Shown in pieces: positions 1 through 8,702 of a DNA stretch of 64,000 nt. Under the pieces are notes generated by a model that was not told the DNA's origin, searched no databases, and saw only the letters and a program-made list of their open reading frames with translations. Within the stretch, counting starts at the first letter, position 1. Each line of letters opens with the position of its first letter. The translations under genes were made by a program, and so were the position numbers. The stretch is from an uncultured Lachnospiraceae bacterium. Lineage in GTDB: Bacteria; Bacillota; Clostridia; Lachnospirales; Lachnospiraceae. Where the stretch lies: NCBI GenBank assembly GCA_947178145.1, contig CAMWXE010000004.1, positions 1 to 64,000 of the forward strand, read 5' to 3'.

Positions 1-375
1 ACAAAAATAATTTTGTAATCTGCTCAAATACGTTATCTACTTAATCTTTTTATACATCATAATTTCTTTAAACGAATTAATTTTAATTCTTATTAGATTA
101 TATTATTTTTTTTTAATATAATCTAATAAGAATGTATACCAATATATAAATTTTGTCAATAATTATTTTTATTTATATTATTTTAGGTTATTTATAGTTC
201 AGAATTGGTTATTGGAATATTTTCTTTATTTTTATAATTATTAAGCCCTAAAAGCCAAAGTAAATCTAAAGCCTCCCTTCACTTACAATCAATGATGTAG
301 ATATTTCCTAACTGTCATAGATTCGACTTCTTTCGGTTATGACATATAGTTACAATAAACACATTATTCCTTGTC
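1..375. other. AT-rich non-coding stretch
   Basis: No convincing reading frame is seen on either strand. The stretch is very AT-rich and holds one strong hairpin (86-133, listed separately). It ends where a more GC-rich mobile-element fragment begins near 376. Confidence 0.5.
86..133. terminator. Strong bidirectional hairpin, probable terminator
   Basis: Two perfectly complementary 20-nt arms (86-105 and 114-133) are separated by a loop of eight T. The stem is AT-rich. It could stop transcription from either side, but no gene end is visible next to it. Confidence 0.5.
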
Positions 376-516
376 CTAATACTGTACCTGCTTTTCGACA
401 GCCTCCACATTCTGCGCCAACTGCTCTATTGTGCCTGTGCGGTTTTCCGGCTTGATTTCCGGCTGTATGAGTTCCTCTGGGTATTCCTGCCGTGTGTGGC
501 GGTATTTCAGCAGTTA
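376..516 (-). pseudogene. Mobile-element gene tail (fragment)
   Basis: An open minus-strand tail of about 46 codons ends with TAG at 376-378. It is hydrophilic and rich in Glu, Gln and Arg (for example RQEYPEELIQPEIKPENR). Its base composition is clearly more GC-rich than the DNA on both sides, as in the conjugative-element remnant at 1646. I do not recognise the parent family; a C-terminus of a conjugative-element protein is an inference. The reading frame breaks at the junction with the ABC fragment near 516. Confidence 0.35.
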
Positions 517-1505
517 AAGAATTAAAAATAGAAAATCAACGCTCATCTGAAATATCCCGTCAGCTTAAACAAGTTGCAGATAAATCCGTTAAACGCGGTA
601 AGATGATGAATATTGCTTCCGAGGGTATAGTAGGAATTACAAATATTGCTTCCGTTCTGCTTATTGTTTTTTCCGGTATCTTTATCATTAAAGGAAAAAT
701 GTCTTTAGGAAACTATTGGGCAGTATCTCAATATGCTTTATTGTTTTTTGCACCTATGCAACTTTTAGCAAGTATTCGTATTATGGTACAACCCGGTATT
801 GCAGCTTTAACAAGAATTAACGAATTGCTAAAATTAAAAACCGAAGATGAAATATGTGGAAATAGGCAGGTTGGAAAGATAGAAAATATTATATTTTCAG
901 ATGTTTCGTTTGGTTATAGTGAAAAAACAGTTATTGATAATTTTAATATGGCAATTAGCAGAAATGAAAAAGTTGCACTGTTAGGGAAAAATGGAAGTGG
1001 GAAAACAACGATTGCAAAATTGCTTTTAGGATTTTATAAAGATTATTCCGGCTCTATTCGCATTAACGATATTGAAATCAAAAATGTTTCTTTATCAGAT
1101 TTGAGAAATCGAGTTGGGATTGTAGCTCAAAATATTGTTCTTTTTTCGGGTACTTTATTAGACAACATTAGATTTATTGCACCACAGTTAGATGAACATG
1201 AAATTATAGCAGCATTAAGTAAAGCAGGATTGGATATTTCTGAATTTGCAGGCGGACTTCAAGCAGTGATAAGTGAAAATGGTAAAAACCTGTCGGGAGG
1301 ACAAAAACAGAAAATTGCACTTGCAAGAATGATTATAAAAAACCCGGACGTAATGATTTTTGATGAAGCTACATCAAACTTGGATATAGAAACAAGTAAT
1401 TTGGTAAAGCAATCAATACATACTATTTTTGCAGAAAAAACCTGTATTATTATTACGCATGACCCTGATATGGCTTCTCTTGCTGATACTATAATTAAAA
1501 TCTAA
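492..1505 (+). pseudogene. ABC exporter, 5'-truncated (C-terminal TMD part + ATPase)
   Basis: The frame gives 337 residues, against about 570-600 for a full ABC exporter half-transporter. Most of the membrane domain is missing. What remains is the last part of the membrane domain (two hydrophobic segments about residues 45-100) and an intact nucleotide-binding domain: Walker A GKNGSGKTT, signature LSGGQKQK, Walker B VMIFDEATS and a late His in ITHDPD. The nominal GTG start at 492 lies in the neighbouring mobile-element fragment and has no ribosome site. Real homology seems to begin near 516 (VKELKIENQ). The gene is AT-rich and differs in composition from both flanks. It is probably a non-functional remnant of a peptide or drug exporter. 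Confidence 0.7.
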
Positions 1506-1524
1506 ATATACTTCTTATTCTGCC

Positions 1525-1555
1525 GGACGACGGCAAAAGAAAAAAGCCGTCATCC
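1525..1555 (+). terminator. Hairpin after ABC fragment
   Basis: The arms GGACGACGGC (1525-1534) and GCCGTCATCC (1546-1555) pair with one mismatch around an A-rich loop. It lies just after the stop of the ABC fragment. No clean T-run follows, so it may be an element-borne structure rather than a terminator. Confidence 0.35.
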
Positions 1556-1580
1556 AGTAGATACATTTTCATGCGTCTTT

Positions 1581-1620
1581 GAAGCGGTGGCTTTGATTTT
1601 TAGAGCCGCCGCTTCTTTTT
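1581..1620 (+). terminator. Intrinsic terminator
   Basis: The 12-nt arms GAAGCGGTGGCT and AGCCGCCGCTTC (1581-1592, 1604-1615) pair with one wobble and are followed by TTTTT. It lies immediately upstream of the truncated HTH gene of the conjugative-element remnant. Confidence 0.6.
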
Positions 1621-1645
1621 GTATTTACTTAAGAGGAAAATGCTG

Positions 1646-1813
1646 ATGAACGGTAACGAACCCGGCTACACGGAAAAAGCCCTTGTTCCCTATCCTGTCA
1701 TTGTGGCAGCGACAAAGGGCGACCCGGACGCTATGAAGATTGTCTTGCAGCATTTCAGCGGCTACATAGCCCGCCTCTCCATGCGGAAGCTGTACGACGA
1801 CATGAAGCAGTAA
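1646..1813 (+). pseudogene. Conjugative-element helix-turn-helix protein, 3'-truncated
   Basis: This 55-residue product begins like the short helix-turn-helix proteins of Tn916-like and related conjugative elements (ALVPYPVIVAATKGDPDAMK, then HFSGYIARLS). Those proteins usually run to about 75-80 residues. Here the frame stops at MRKLYDDMKQ, so the end is lost. AAGAGG at 1631-1636 favours ATG 1646; ATG 1640 is an alternative. The composition is more GC-rich than the neighbouring DNA, which fits a transferred element. It is most likely the end of an element that has otherwise been deleted. Confidence 0.6.
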
Positions 1814-2121
1814 AGTGAATCCAAAAACAGTCAAAATTCGACATTAAAAAAGGTGTATCGTGTTGAAGTTTTTTACTCCTTCATTCCGATACACCTTGAT
1901 GTGTACAATATACTGTTAACTTTGAAAATTTTACTCATTTGATAAATACGTAATTTTCGTTTCACTTTTATCGTATATTCCCTTCCAATCTGAACGTATT
2001 TAATATACTTTGTCAAACAAAATATAATGCAACATAAAGTCATTCTTTGAAATCGATGCTTTCAGAACAGAAAGCACACTAAGAACTTCCCCATACTTAA
2101 TTGAGCATTTTGCCGTGGTGA
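1814..2121. other. Intergenic region with hairpins
   Basis: No gene is seen. It holds the 11-bp inverted repeat at 1850-1897 and a small hairpin at 2057-2076 (TGCTTTC/GAAAGCA) downstream of the minus-strand ABC pair. The small hairpin could weakly end that operon, but it lacks a good U-tract. Confidence 0.4.
1850..1897. repeat. Inverted repeat, nested hairpin
   Basis: AAGGTGTATCG (1850-1860) and CGATACACCTT (1887-1897) are perfectly complementary. An inner TGAAG/CTTCA pair makes a nested stem. It lies between the element remnant and the ABC pair and may be the edge of the lost element. Confidence 0.5.
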
Positions 2122-4038
2122 TTAATCTTTTACCTCATAATATTGTGCTTGGGCACTCCACAAATTGTAATACATTCCAGATTTGTCACTCACCAACACA
2201 TCATGACTGCCTCGCTGAACCAGCCTGCCCTCGTGAAATACTGCAATATCCTGACAAAATCGGCAAGAAGATAATCGATGTGAAATGAATACAACCGACT
2301 TCTCCCCTATCATTTGGTTCATCCCATTATATACTTCAAACTCCGCAATCGGATCAAGCGCTGCCGTAGGCTCATCAAGTATAATGAATGACGCATTTTT
2401 ATATAAAGCTCTTGCCAACGCAATCTTCTGAGCCTCTCCTCCAGAAAGATCAATCCCATTTTCATCAAAATTCTTATATAAAGTCGTTGAAAGTCCCTGT
2501 GGAAGTTTGTCCAAACGTATTCCAAAGCCCGCATCACGAAGACACTGCTCTGCTTTACTTAAGTCTACATCCATATTGCTGGCAACATTTTGCCCCAACT
2601 CAAAAGAAAGCAGTTTAAAATCTTGGAACACAACAGAAAACAACTTCATATATTCGTGATAATTGTATTGTCGTATATCAATTCCATTAAATAGTATCTC
2701 ACCTTCAGTTGGATCATACAGCCGACACAGCAGCTTGATAAAAGTGGTCTTTCCACTCCCATTCATACCCACTACAGCCATTCTTTGTCCTGTATAGAAC
2801 GTAAGAGACACATTTCGCAATGCATAATCTTTCTGACCGGGATACTTAAAAGAAACATTTCGAAATTCAATTTCATCTTCATTTTTGCTGTTGTGATTGA
2901 TATCTATATCTCCTTGATCCATTTTGTTTGGCATATCTAAAAATTCAAATACTGTACACAAAAAAGGAGTATTATTCCTTAAATTACCTAATGTTTCAAT
3001 CAACACGGACAACCCACTGGATAATGCGGTAATGGCACTCACATATTGCACAATTGCTCCCACACCAAATGCGCCTCCCAGTGCTTTCAGGCATACAAAG
3101 ACATATGCAACTCCTACAAATATCTGTGACACCGCTCCAGATAGGGCTTGGTATCCTCCCATAGCCCCTCTTGATGCTTTAGCCAGCTTTGATGTGGGAA
3201 TAAATGGATTATATTTTTTTAAATTAGTTCTGCTGAGAATATCCTGTCGATAAATACGCACATCCAATGCCTTTGAACGATCATTTCCAAGATCTCCAAG
3301 CCAAAACCCAAAAAGCCGATTTCCTAATTGGTTTTCATCTGCATACTTCACCCAGTACGAACCCGCCTTGACGGATAACATGGGCGCAGCAAACGTAACA
3401 CCAAACATGATTACAATAATAATCAAAATGAAAATAGGGTGATTAAGTATTGTTAACACTCTGTTACCCGATGTAACCGGCAATATGAATAGTGACGCAG
3501 TTAACAGATTTGCACTGATAATGGACATAACAGACCTGATAATCGCATCAAAACTGTCTATAAGCTTATATAAGCCCCACCCTCCAGAGTCTGTATTCTG
3601 CCATATCCGGGAGCGAAGTTCCTGTACATAACTGTCATCCATATCTGCAAAATCCATAGATAGTAGTTTCTCAATAAAAACTTTATTCTGAATATGCCAA
3701 AGACAGGCTAGCTGAACATTCTTCCACCTTGTCAATCCTGCACAGAGCAATGAAAATATCGCAGATGTCCCCATCAATGCCATTACATATATTGTGAGTA
3801 CCTGCGGATCACGCCCTCCGGCAATCTCATCAATAAGACGTGCCAATAACCAAATGTCTACATATGGTATCAGGGCAGAAACCACTCCGCATAGCATTAC
3901 AGATAGCAGTATCTTGGGATTCTCTTTCCACCAGACTCTAAATCCACGCAAGGAAAGCTGCACTGTTTCCATAAAAGAAACATGGGATTTATTTGGAATG
4001 CCTTTCTTCGATTTTTTCATCATCCTGTGAAGCTTCAT
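2122..4038 (-). CDS. ABC exporter half-transporter, second subunit
   Basis: This 638-residue protein is a fused membrane domain plus ATPase of the exporter type, with several hydrophobic segments before about residue 340. The ATPase domain carries Walker A VGMNGSGKTT, signature LSGGEAQK, Walker B FIILDEPTAALD and a switch His in FISHR. Its start (ATG 4038, preceded by GGAGGAG) lies 50 bp inside the end of the upstream exporter gene, so the two are translationally coupled and probably form a heterodimer. The substrate is unknown; peptides or drugs are typical for the family. No dedicated regulator is fused or overlapping. Confidence 0.85.
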   Translation of the reverse strand: MKLHRMMKKSKKGIPNKSHVSFMETVQLSLRGFRVWWKENPKILLSVMLCGVVSALIPYVDIWLLARLIDEIAGGRDPQVLTIYVMALMGTSAIFSLLCAGLTRWKNVQLACLWHIQNKVFIEKLLSMDFADMDDSYVQELRSRIWQNTDSGGWGLYKLIDSFDAIIRSVMSIISANLLTASLFILPVTSGNRVLTILNHPIFILIIIVIMFGVTFAAPMLSVKAGSYWVKYADENQLGNRLFGFWLGDLGNDRSKALDVRIYRQDILSRTNLKKYNPFIPTSKLAKASRGAMGGYQALSGAVSQIFVGVAYVFVCLKALGGAFGVGAIVQYVSAITALSSGLSVLIETLGNLRNNTPFLCTVFEFLDMPNKMDQGDIDINHNSKNEDEIEFRNVSFKYPGQKDYALRNVSLTFYTGQRMAVVGMNGSGKTTFIKLLCRLYDPTEGEILFNGIDIRQYNYHEYMKLFSVVFQDFKLLSFELGQNVASNMDVDLSKAEQCLRDAGFGIRLDKLPQGLSTTLYKNFDENGIDLSGGEAQKIALARALYKNASFIILDEPTAALDPIAEFEVYNGMNQMIGEKSVVFISHRLSSCRFCQDIAVFHEGRLVQRGSHDVLVSDKSGMYYNLWSAQAQYYEVKD

Positions 4039-5881
4039 TGCTTACTCCTCCTTCTCGATAATATCTGCTTTGAATCTCAAAGAGATCCGCATAATGTCCA
4101 TTCTGCATAATTAATTCATCGTGTGTCCCCTCTTCATCAATGCGCCCCTCTGCGATTAATATAATACGGTCGCAAAATCTAGTAGAAGCAAGGCGATGAG
4201 AAATATAGACAGCCAGCCGACCATCTGTAAGTTCATTGTACTTGTTATATATTTCACTCTCAGCAATTGGATCAAGTGCAGAAGTCGGTTCATCTAAAAC
4301 GATAATCGGAGCACTTTTATATAGAGCTCGAGCCAGCATCAACCGCTGCAATTCCCCTCCCGATAGACGAATACCATCTTCAAACACCTTTCCTATATGC
4401 GTTTCTACACCGTTGGGCAATTCTTTGATTTTCTCTGCGAGCCCTGCCTGATTAATACATTGTTCCATCAACGACCTATTTATATTTTCATTCGTCTGCG
4501 CAATGTTTTCAGCAATCGTCACATTAAGAACCGAAAAGTCTTGAAATACAGCAGAAAAAAGCCGATAGTAGTCACGCCGATTATACATTCTAATATCTAT
4601 ATCATTTAACAATACTTTTCCTTCTGTGGGATCTATGAAACCACACATGAGTTTAATAAGCGTTGTTTTTCCTGCACCGTTCAGCCCAACAATTGCTAAC
4701 TTTTCTCCTGGTCTTATTGTCAAGTTAATATGGGAGAGTGTGTTCTTCTCAGCCTCCGGATAACGGAAGGAAACATCCCGCAGTTCAATCTGATACGGAA
4801 TATTCAAGTTGGGAGTCATGGGGATACCTTGATCCATCTTAAATGTTTCAGGATAATCAAGAAATTCCCGAACTACACAGATATCAAGGCTTTGTTTCCG
4901 AAGGATTGCAAGGTCGGTTATAATCTTTCCTATACCACTGGTAAATGCATTCACTGTATTAAAGTACAACACAAACTGTGCAGCAGACATATCCCCCTTA
5001 AGCACACTCCCGATTAAAAAAAGATAGACAATGCCATTTCTCATAAATGTAAGTATTATATCTATAATGTTTCCCCAAATATAGACACATTCCCCATGAG
5101 CAATAAAGTTCCGATATAAACGCAATATGCTGCTATACACATCTTCTATCCAATTTTGCATTCCAAAAATACGAACATCCTTTGCCAATGTATAATCTCT
5201 GGACCTTTCGCTAAGATAATTCATACGACGGGAATATTCCGCTTCTTCATCCCTGTGCCGATATCCCCAGCCATTAAAATAATTGCTCACCAAAAAACTG
5301 GCAATGGTAGTCGCTAAAACTGCAATAATCATGAGTGGATTAAGTGCTGCAAGCAAAGAAAGAAATACAACAAATTCAACTGCATTTTTTAACAGATTTA
5401 CCAGTGTTGTCCAAATTGCCTCCGTAGCAGCTGAGTTGCTCGTAACAAGCATTGAAGCCTTATCCATTTTCTTTCGGACTCTCTGATTCTCAATATCAGG
5501 ATATGACATGGTTAGTGCCTTATTTTGAATCATAGAGCCGATGATAAGCCGAACTTCAATGCGTCCAAATTGTGAGCATGAAGAAAAGTACGACTGGGCT
5601 GCACTGAGCAATATTAATGCTCCTGTAAATAAAAGAATGATTGTAGTAAGTTCTGCAACAGAAACATTAGCTTCAACAAATCCGAGTATATATGGTACAA
5701 TAAAAAGCTGCGTAAGACTAAGCAGAATTGCAACAACACTCATTGTCAGAGCAAAAAAAATAACACTACGGCGCTGTTTCCATGCAAGCGATATCATATA
5801 TGCAATATTTTGTCCTAAACTGTAATCAGGCTTTTGTCTTAAATGCTTAGCAGTCCCAAGTATCTTTGACGAAGTAGACAT
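3989..5881 (-). CDS. ABC exporter half-transporter, first subunit
   Basis: This 630-residue exporter-type protein has a membrane domain (about residues 30-330) followed by an ATPase domain with Walker A VGLNGAGKTT, signature LSGGELQR, Walker [13 protein letters not shown] and YISHR. Start ATG 5881 follows AAGGAG. It overlaps the next exporter gene by 50 bp, which points to a heterodimeric pump. Both ATPase sites look complete from the Walker and signature motifs. Transport direction is outward by family; the substrate cannot be read from the sequence. A palindrome at 6010-6021 lies in its upstream region. Confidence 0.85.
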   Translation of the reverse strand: MSTSSKILGTAKHLRQKPDYSLGQNIAYMISLAWKQRRSVIFFALTMSVVAILLSLTQLFIVPYILGFVEANVSVAELTTIILLFTGALILLSAAQSYFSSCSQFGRIEVRLIIGSMIQNKALTMSYPDIENQRVRKKMDKASMLVTSNSAATEAIWTTLVNLLKNAVEFVVFLSLLAALNPLMIIAVLATTIASFLVSNYFNGWGYRHRDEEAEYSRRMNYLSERSRDYTLAKDVRIFGMQNWIEDVYSSILRLYRNFIAHGECVYIWGNIIDIILTFMRNGIVYLFLIGSVLKGDMSAAQFVLYFNTVNAFTSGIGKIITDLAILRKQSLDICVVREFLDYPETFKMDQGIPMTPNLNIPYQIELRDVSFRYPEAEKNTLSHINLTIRPGEKLAIVGLNGAGKTTLIKLMCGFIDPTEGKVLLNDIDIRMYNRRDYYRLFSAVFQDFSVLNVTIAENIAQTNENINRSLMEQCINQAGLAEKIKELPNGVETHIGKVFEDGIRLSGGELQRLMLARALYKSAPIIVLDEPTSALDPIAESEIYNKYNELTDGRLAVYISHRLASTRFCDRIILIAEGRIDEEGTHDELIMQNGHYADLFEIQSRYYREGGVSNEASQDDEKIEERHSK

Positions 5882-6009
5882 TATGATTTCTCCTTTTCAT
5901 TTTTATGTTATGGCAGTCATAGTTAATTATTATATCTCCCCCACTTTCTTCCACACTATGTTTCCCTTGTTTTAAATCAAAAAGCCAAGGAAATACCATT
6001 TAATCAACA

Positions 6010-6021
6010 TACTTTAAAGTA
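6010..6021. promoter_or_regulatory. Palindrome upstream of ABC pair
   Basis: TACTTTAAAGTA is a perfect 12-bp palindrome about 130 bp upstream of the exporter start. It is a candidate operator only; no clear promoter boxes were fixed around it. Confidence 0.3.
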
Positions 6022-6105
6022 AAGGTGCATATTGCTTGTAACCATTTTATAAAGTATTGCCCATAGACTCAATATACCAAACACTTCTGTAAAGTTCTGT
6101 ATAAA

Positions 6106-6132
6106 ATAAAGAGACTGCATTTCTGCAGCCTC
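6106..6132 (-). terminator. Intrinsic terminator of CD3324-like gene
   Basis: On the minus strand the stem GAGGCTGCA/TGCAGTCTC with a GAAA-type loop is followed by a T-rich run. It starts just after the stop of the 6139-6402 gene. Confidence 0.7.
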
Positions 6133-6138
6133 CCATTA

Positions 6139-6402
6139 TCAATTCTGATAAATTATTTTTCGAATAGCATGAATAGAAAGATAATGTCTGTCAGCAAGTT
6201 CCTCTATGGAAATACCATTTTTGTATTCCTCAACGATTCTGCTATTTCGCTGAATCAGTTCCTTTCGATAACCAGATAACTCCCCCCAACATTTGCGTTG
6301 CTCATGAATTGCAGGAACATATATATAACCACCTTGTATATATTCTTGTAACTCCTTAACCAATTCGTCGGGAAGAAGTATCGCAGCATTTATATATTTC
6401 AT
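6139..6402 (-). CDS. CD3324-like small DNA-binding protein
   Basis: This 87-residue protein resembles the CD3324 / Mor-like family of small clostridial helix-turn-helix proteins. It begins MKYINAAILLPDELVKE and has the family's YIPA..E...WGELSGYR middle part. A C-terminal helix-turn-helix follows (ISIEELADRHYLSIHAIRKI). Start ATG 6402 has GGAGGAGG just upstream; an in-frame upstream codon at 6432 lacks a ribosome site. The gene has its own terminator, so it is separate from the ABC pair downstream. Target genes are unknown. Confidence 0.75.
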   Translation of the reverse strand: MKYINAAILLPDELVKELQEYIQGGYIYVPAIHEQRKCWGELSGYRKELIQRNSRIVEEYKNGISIEELADRHYLSIHAIRKIIYQN

Positions 6403-6964
6403 TTGAGCCTCCTCCTTGATTATAATGATCAAGTGGCAAAGCCAATGAAATAATTAAGGTGACTATAATTACTCCATGCAAACGTCACCTATCACTAGCT
6501 TTGCATGGAGCCAAGCTTGACTTCCCATTTCTGCGCAAATATACATAAAATCCCTCCAATTAGGAACTGTAGAAAAATAAGTGACACATCTTGACTTGTC
6601 TATTTCTCCGATAGCACAGCACAAAAAGCCTCGCCGTAGCCCACTACGCCTACGTTTTTTGTACTGCACTCTCGAAGAAATATCCTGCGCAATCTGTATC
6701 ACTTATTTTCCTACAGTTCCTTAATAAATTAACCTAACACATAATGAAAGTATAACATACTCACTACTAATCCCTATAAGGAATAAAGCCCCACTAATTC
6801 ATACTATGACATTATTCAATTTTACTTGCTGTCCTTGTCCAAACATGAAAAAATCAACCGAAATTTATTTATAATGACTCTTGGTAGTTTTTTCTTTTCC
6901 CATGTATCCCGGAATGCCCTCAAACCCTTATAAATGCTACATTCTTTTTCACCAATGTATACCA
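6403..6964. other. Intergenic region with fold-back element
   Basis: Apart from the MITE-like element at 6562-6721, nothing convincing is seen. The 240 bp from 6722 to 6964, downstream of the response regulator stop, show no obvious terminator. Confidence 0.4.
6562..6721. mobile_element. Fold-back MITE-like element
   Basis: The outer 26 bp on each side (6562-6587 and 6696-6721) are inverted copies with two mismatches, starting AGGAACTGTAG. A second inner inverted repeat (CAGCACAAAAA... / ...GTACTGC) surrounds a central CTACG hairpin, so almost the whole 160 bp can fold on itself. If the element starts at GGAACTG, both flanks read TTA, consistent with a 3-bp target duplication. It has no coding capacity. 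A short element at 34802-34851 has the same GGAACTGT ends. Confidence 0.65.
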
Positions 6965-7639
6965 TTACACTTCGAGTTTGTAGCCCATTCCCCATACTGT
7001 CTTAATCAAATCTCCTTTTTCTCCTAATTTACTTCTGAGTTTCTTCACATGGGTATCAATCGTTCTGGCATCACCGAAATAGTCATAATTCCACACACTG
7101 TTGAGAATCTTTTCCCTCGACAGGGCAATTCCTTTGTTCTCCATAAAGTATGTCAAAAGTTCAAATTCTTTAAAGCTTAAATCAATCGTTTTTCCATCGA
7201 TTGTAACGACATGGGCAGCCTGGTCAATCGAGATTCCACCATAGGAAAGCACCCCGCTCTCTGTCATCTGATTCGTTCTGCGCAGGATTGCCTCAACCCG
7301 TGCCACCAGAATCTTAGGACTGAACGGTTTGGCAATATACTCATCCACACCCAGCTGAAACCCCTGAAGCTCATCCCTCTCATCGGTGCGTGCTGTCAGC
7401 ATGATAATCGGTACTTTGGAGTAATTTCTCACTTCCCGGCAAACCTGCCACCCGTCCATCTTAGGCATCATCACATCCAATATGATCAAAGCGATATCCT
7501 GATTGTCAAAAAAAATGTCCAGCGCCTCACTTCCATCTCCTGCCTCCAGCACTTCATAATTCTGCTTCACAAGAAAATCCTTCACAAGCTTGCGCATCCT
7601 GCTCTCATCATCTACTACAAGTATTTTAAGCTTATTCAT
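6965..7639 (-). CDS. OmpR/PhoB-family response regulator
   Basis: This 224-residue protein has a receiver domain (residues 1-120) with Asp10, Asp11, phospho-acceptor Asp55 (LDVMMPKMDG) and Lys104 (YIAKPF). A winged-helix DNA-binding domain (about 128-222) of the OmpR type follows. No sensor histidine kinase of the usual kind is adjacent. Upstream in the same direction lie a membrane/coiled-coil protein, an HPt protein and cheA, with gaps of 20, 42 and 77 bp, so it is probably the last gene of that operon. It may receive phosphate from CheA or through the HPt protein (inference). Target promoters are unknown. Confidence 0.9.
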   Translation of the reverse strand: MNKLKILVVDDESRMRKLVKDFLVKQNYEVLEAGDGSEALDIFFDNQDIALIILDVMMPKMDGWQVCREVRNYSKVPIIMLTARTDERDELQGFQLGVDEYIAKPFSPKILVARVEAILRRTNQMTESGVLSYGGISIDQAAHVVTIDGKTIDLSFKEFELLTYFMENKGIALSREKILNSVWNYDYFGDARTIDTHVKKLRSKLGEKGDLIKTVWGMGYKLEV

Positions 7640-7659
7640 ATCAAATCATTTCCTTATAT

Positions 7660-8232
7660 CTATTCCGCAATCAAGAGTTCTTTCTCCTTCTCTCTGATCA
7701 CCCGTTCTCTGTCAGACAATTGCTGTTCCCACTCGGCATATCGGTTCTGAATCACTCTCTCATAGTTTAATATCGTCGGTTTCGAACCTGTGGTTGATAT
7801 CACAAACATAGCAACCACCAGGATCAGAAGACCGATATTTACCAGGATAGAAGTTTTTCTGCTGAAAAATTCCTGCTCAGGCTTTTCCTTTTTTATTGGT
7901 TTGCGGCTTGCTTGTATTTTCTCCACTGTCGGATTGGCACTCTCTCGCATACTATACACACCATATACGGGTATATTGGCAATCTCTTCATCCGCTGGTG
8001 GATTTTCGTGCAATATCCTCTGAAGTTTCTTGAGAAAAGCGTATCCTACAGGGGTCTTAAATACACGGTTATTTATCGCTTTTTTATATACCGCATTCAC
8101 CATCTCATAATTCTGGTAATCCAGTTTTTCCTCGAGTCGCTCTATGCGAAGCTGCTCACTCTCAGCAAGCTCCGCATCCTTCTGTGTTCCAAACTGAAAC
8201 CCATCCACAACCCAATCCATCTTATCTGCCAT
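7660..8232 (-). CDS. Unknown membrane protein with coiled-coil ends
   Basis: I do not recognise this 190-residue protein. Residues 15-75 are charged and helical (a possible coiled coil at RIERLEEKLDY). Residues 80-125 are polar and Pro/Lys-rich. One membrane segment spans about 127-147 (ILVNIGLLILVVAMFVIS). The C-terminus (158-190) is another charged helix ending REKEKELLIAE. There is no signal peptide. AGGA before ATG 8232 decides the start over an upstream in-frame codon at 8268. Its place between the HPt and response regulator genes suggests a role in that signalling system, perhaps as a membrane sensor or scaffold. Confidence 0.75.
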   Translation of the reverse strand: MADKMDWVVDGFQFGTQKDAELAESEQLRIERLEEKLDYQNYEMVNAVYKKAINNRVFKTPVGYAFLKKLQRILHENPPADEEIANIPVYGVYSMRESANPTVEKIQASRKPIKKEKPEQEFFSRKTSILVNIGLLILVVAMFVISTTGSKPTILNYERVIQNRYAEWEQQLSDRERVIREKEKELLIAE

Positions 8233-8274
8233 CTGGTATTCCTGCCTTTCGCTGATATTGATCTGCAATATCCA

Positions 8275-8625
8275 TCAAAGGTCCTCAATGATCTTGTAAG
8301 TGTCCTCGTACAGTGTCGCCAGACGTTTCATCTCATCATCGAGATTCATATCCTGGACTCTGAGCTTCTCCACCATCGGTATCAGCAGATGATACATCTC
8401 ATTGATTCCGAGATTCGATACAAATCCCTTCATTGTATGCGCCCCCTCAAAGGCTTCCTTACAGTTTCCCTTCTCATAAGCCTGTTTGAGTTTGTCATAG
8501 CTTGAATCGTCAAGAAATTTCCTGAGACATTTCAGATATAGATTCTCATTGTTTAGAAAACGCTTCATAGTGCCATCTATGTCAAATCCTTTTTCTTCTA
8601 AAAATTTCTTCTGATCTGCATCCAT
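8275..8625 (-). CDS. Stand-alone HPt (histidine phosphotransfer) protein
   Basis: This 116-residue all-helical protein is an HPt module with the phospho-accepting histidine at about residue 63 in AHTMKGFVSNLG. It lacks any kinase or receiver domain. GGAGGG upstream selects ATG 8625 (an in-frame codon at 8640 is less likely). It lies directly downstream of cheA, which already has its own N-terminal HPt domain. A separate HPt suggests a multi-step relay or a phosphate sink between CheA and the response regulator at 6965. That pairing is inferred from position only. Confidence 0.85.
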   Translation of the reverse strand: MDADQKKFLEEKGFDIDGTMKRFLNNENLYLKCLRKFLDDSSYDKLKQAYEKGNCKEAFEGAHTMKGFVSNLGINEMYHLLIPMVEKLRVQDMNLDDEMKRLATLYEDTYKIIEDL

Positions 8626-8702
8626 GTGGTTACCCTCCATTCATCCTACTGCTTCCATCCCACGATTTTCATGCATATTCAAACAATAACTTCCATCCCG
8701 CA

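Noticed and set aside
6469-6702. 77-codon minus-strand frame
   Set aside because: It runs through the fold-back element and depends on its palindromes; no ribosome site and an arginine-rich, domain-less product.
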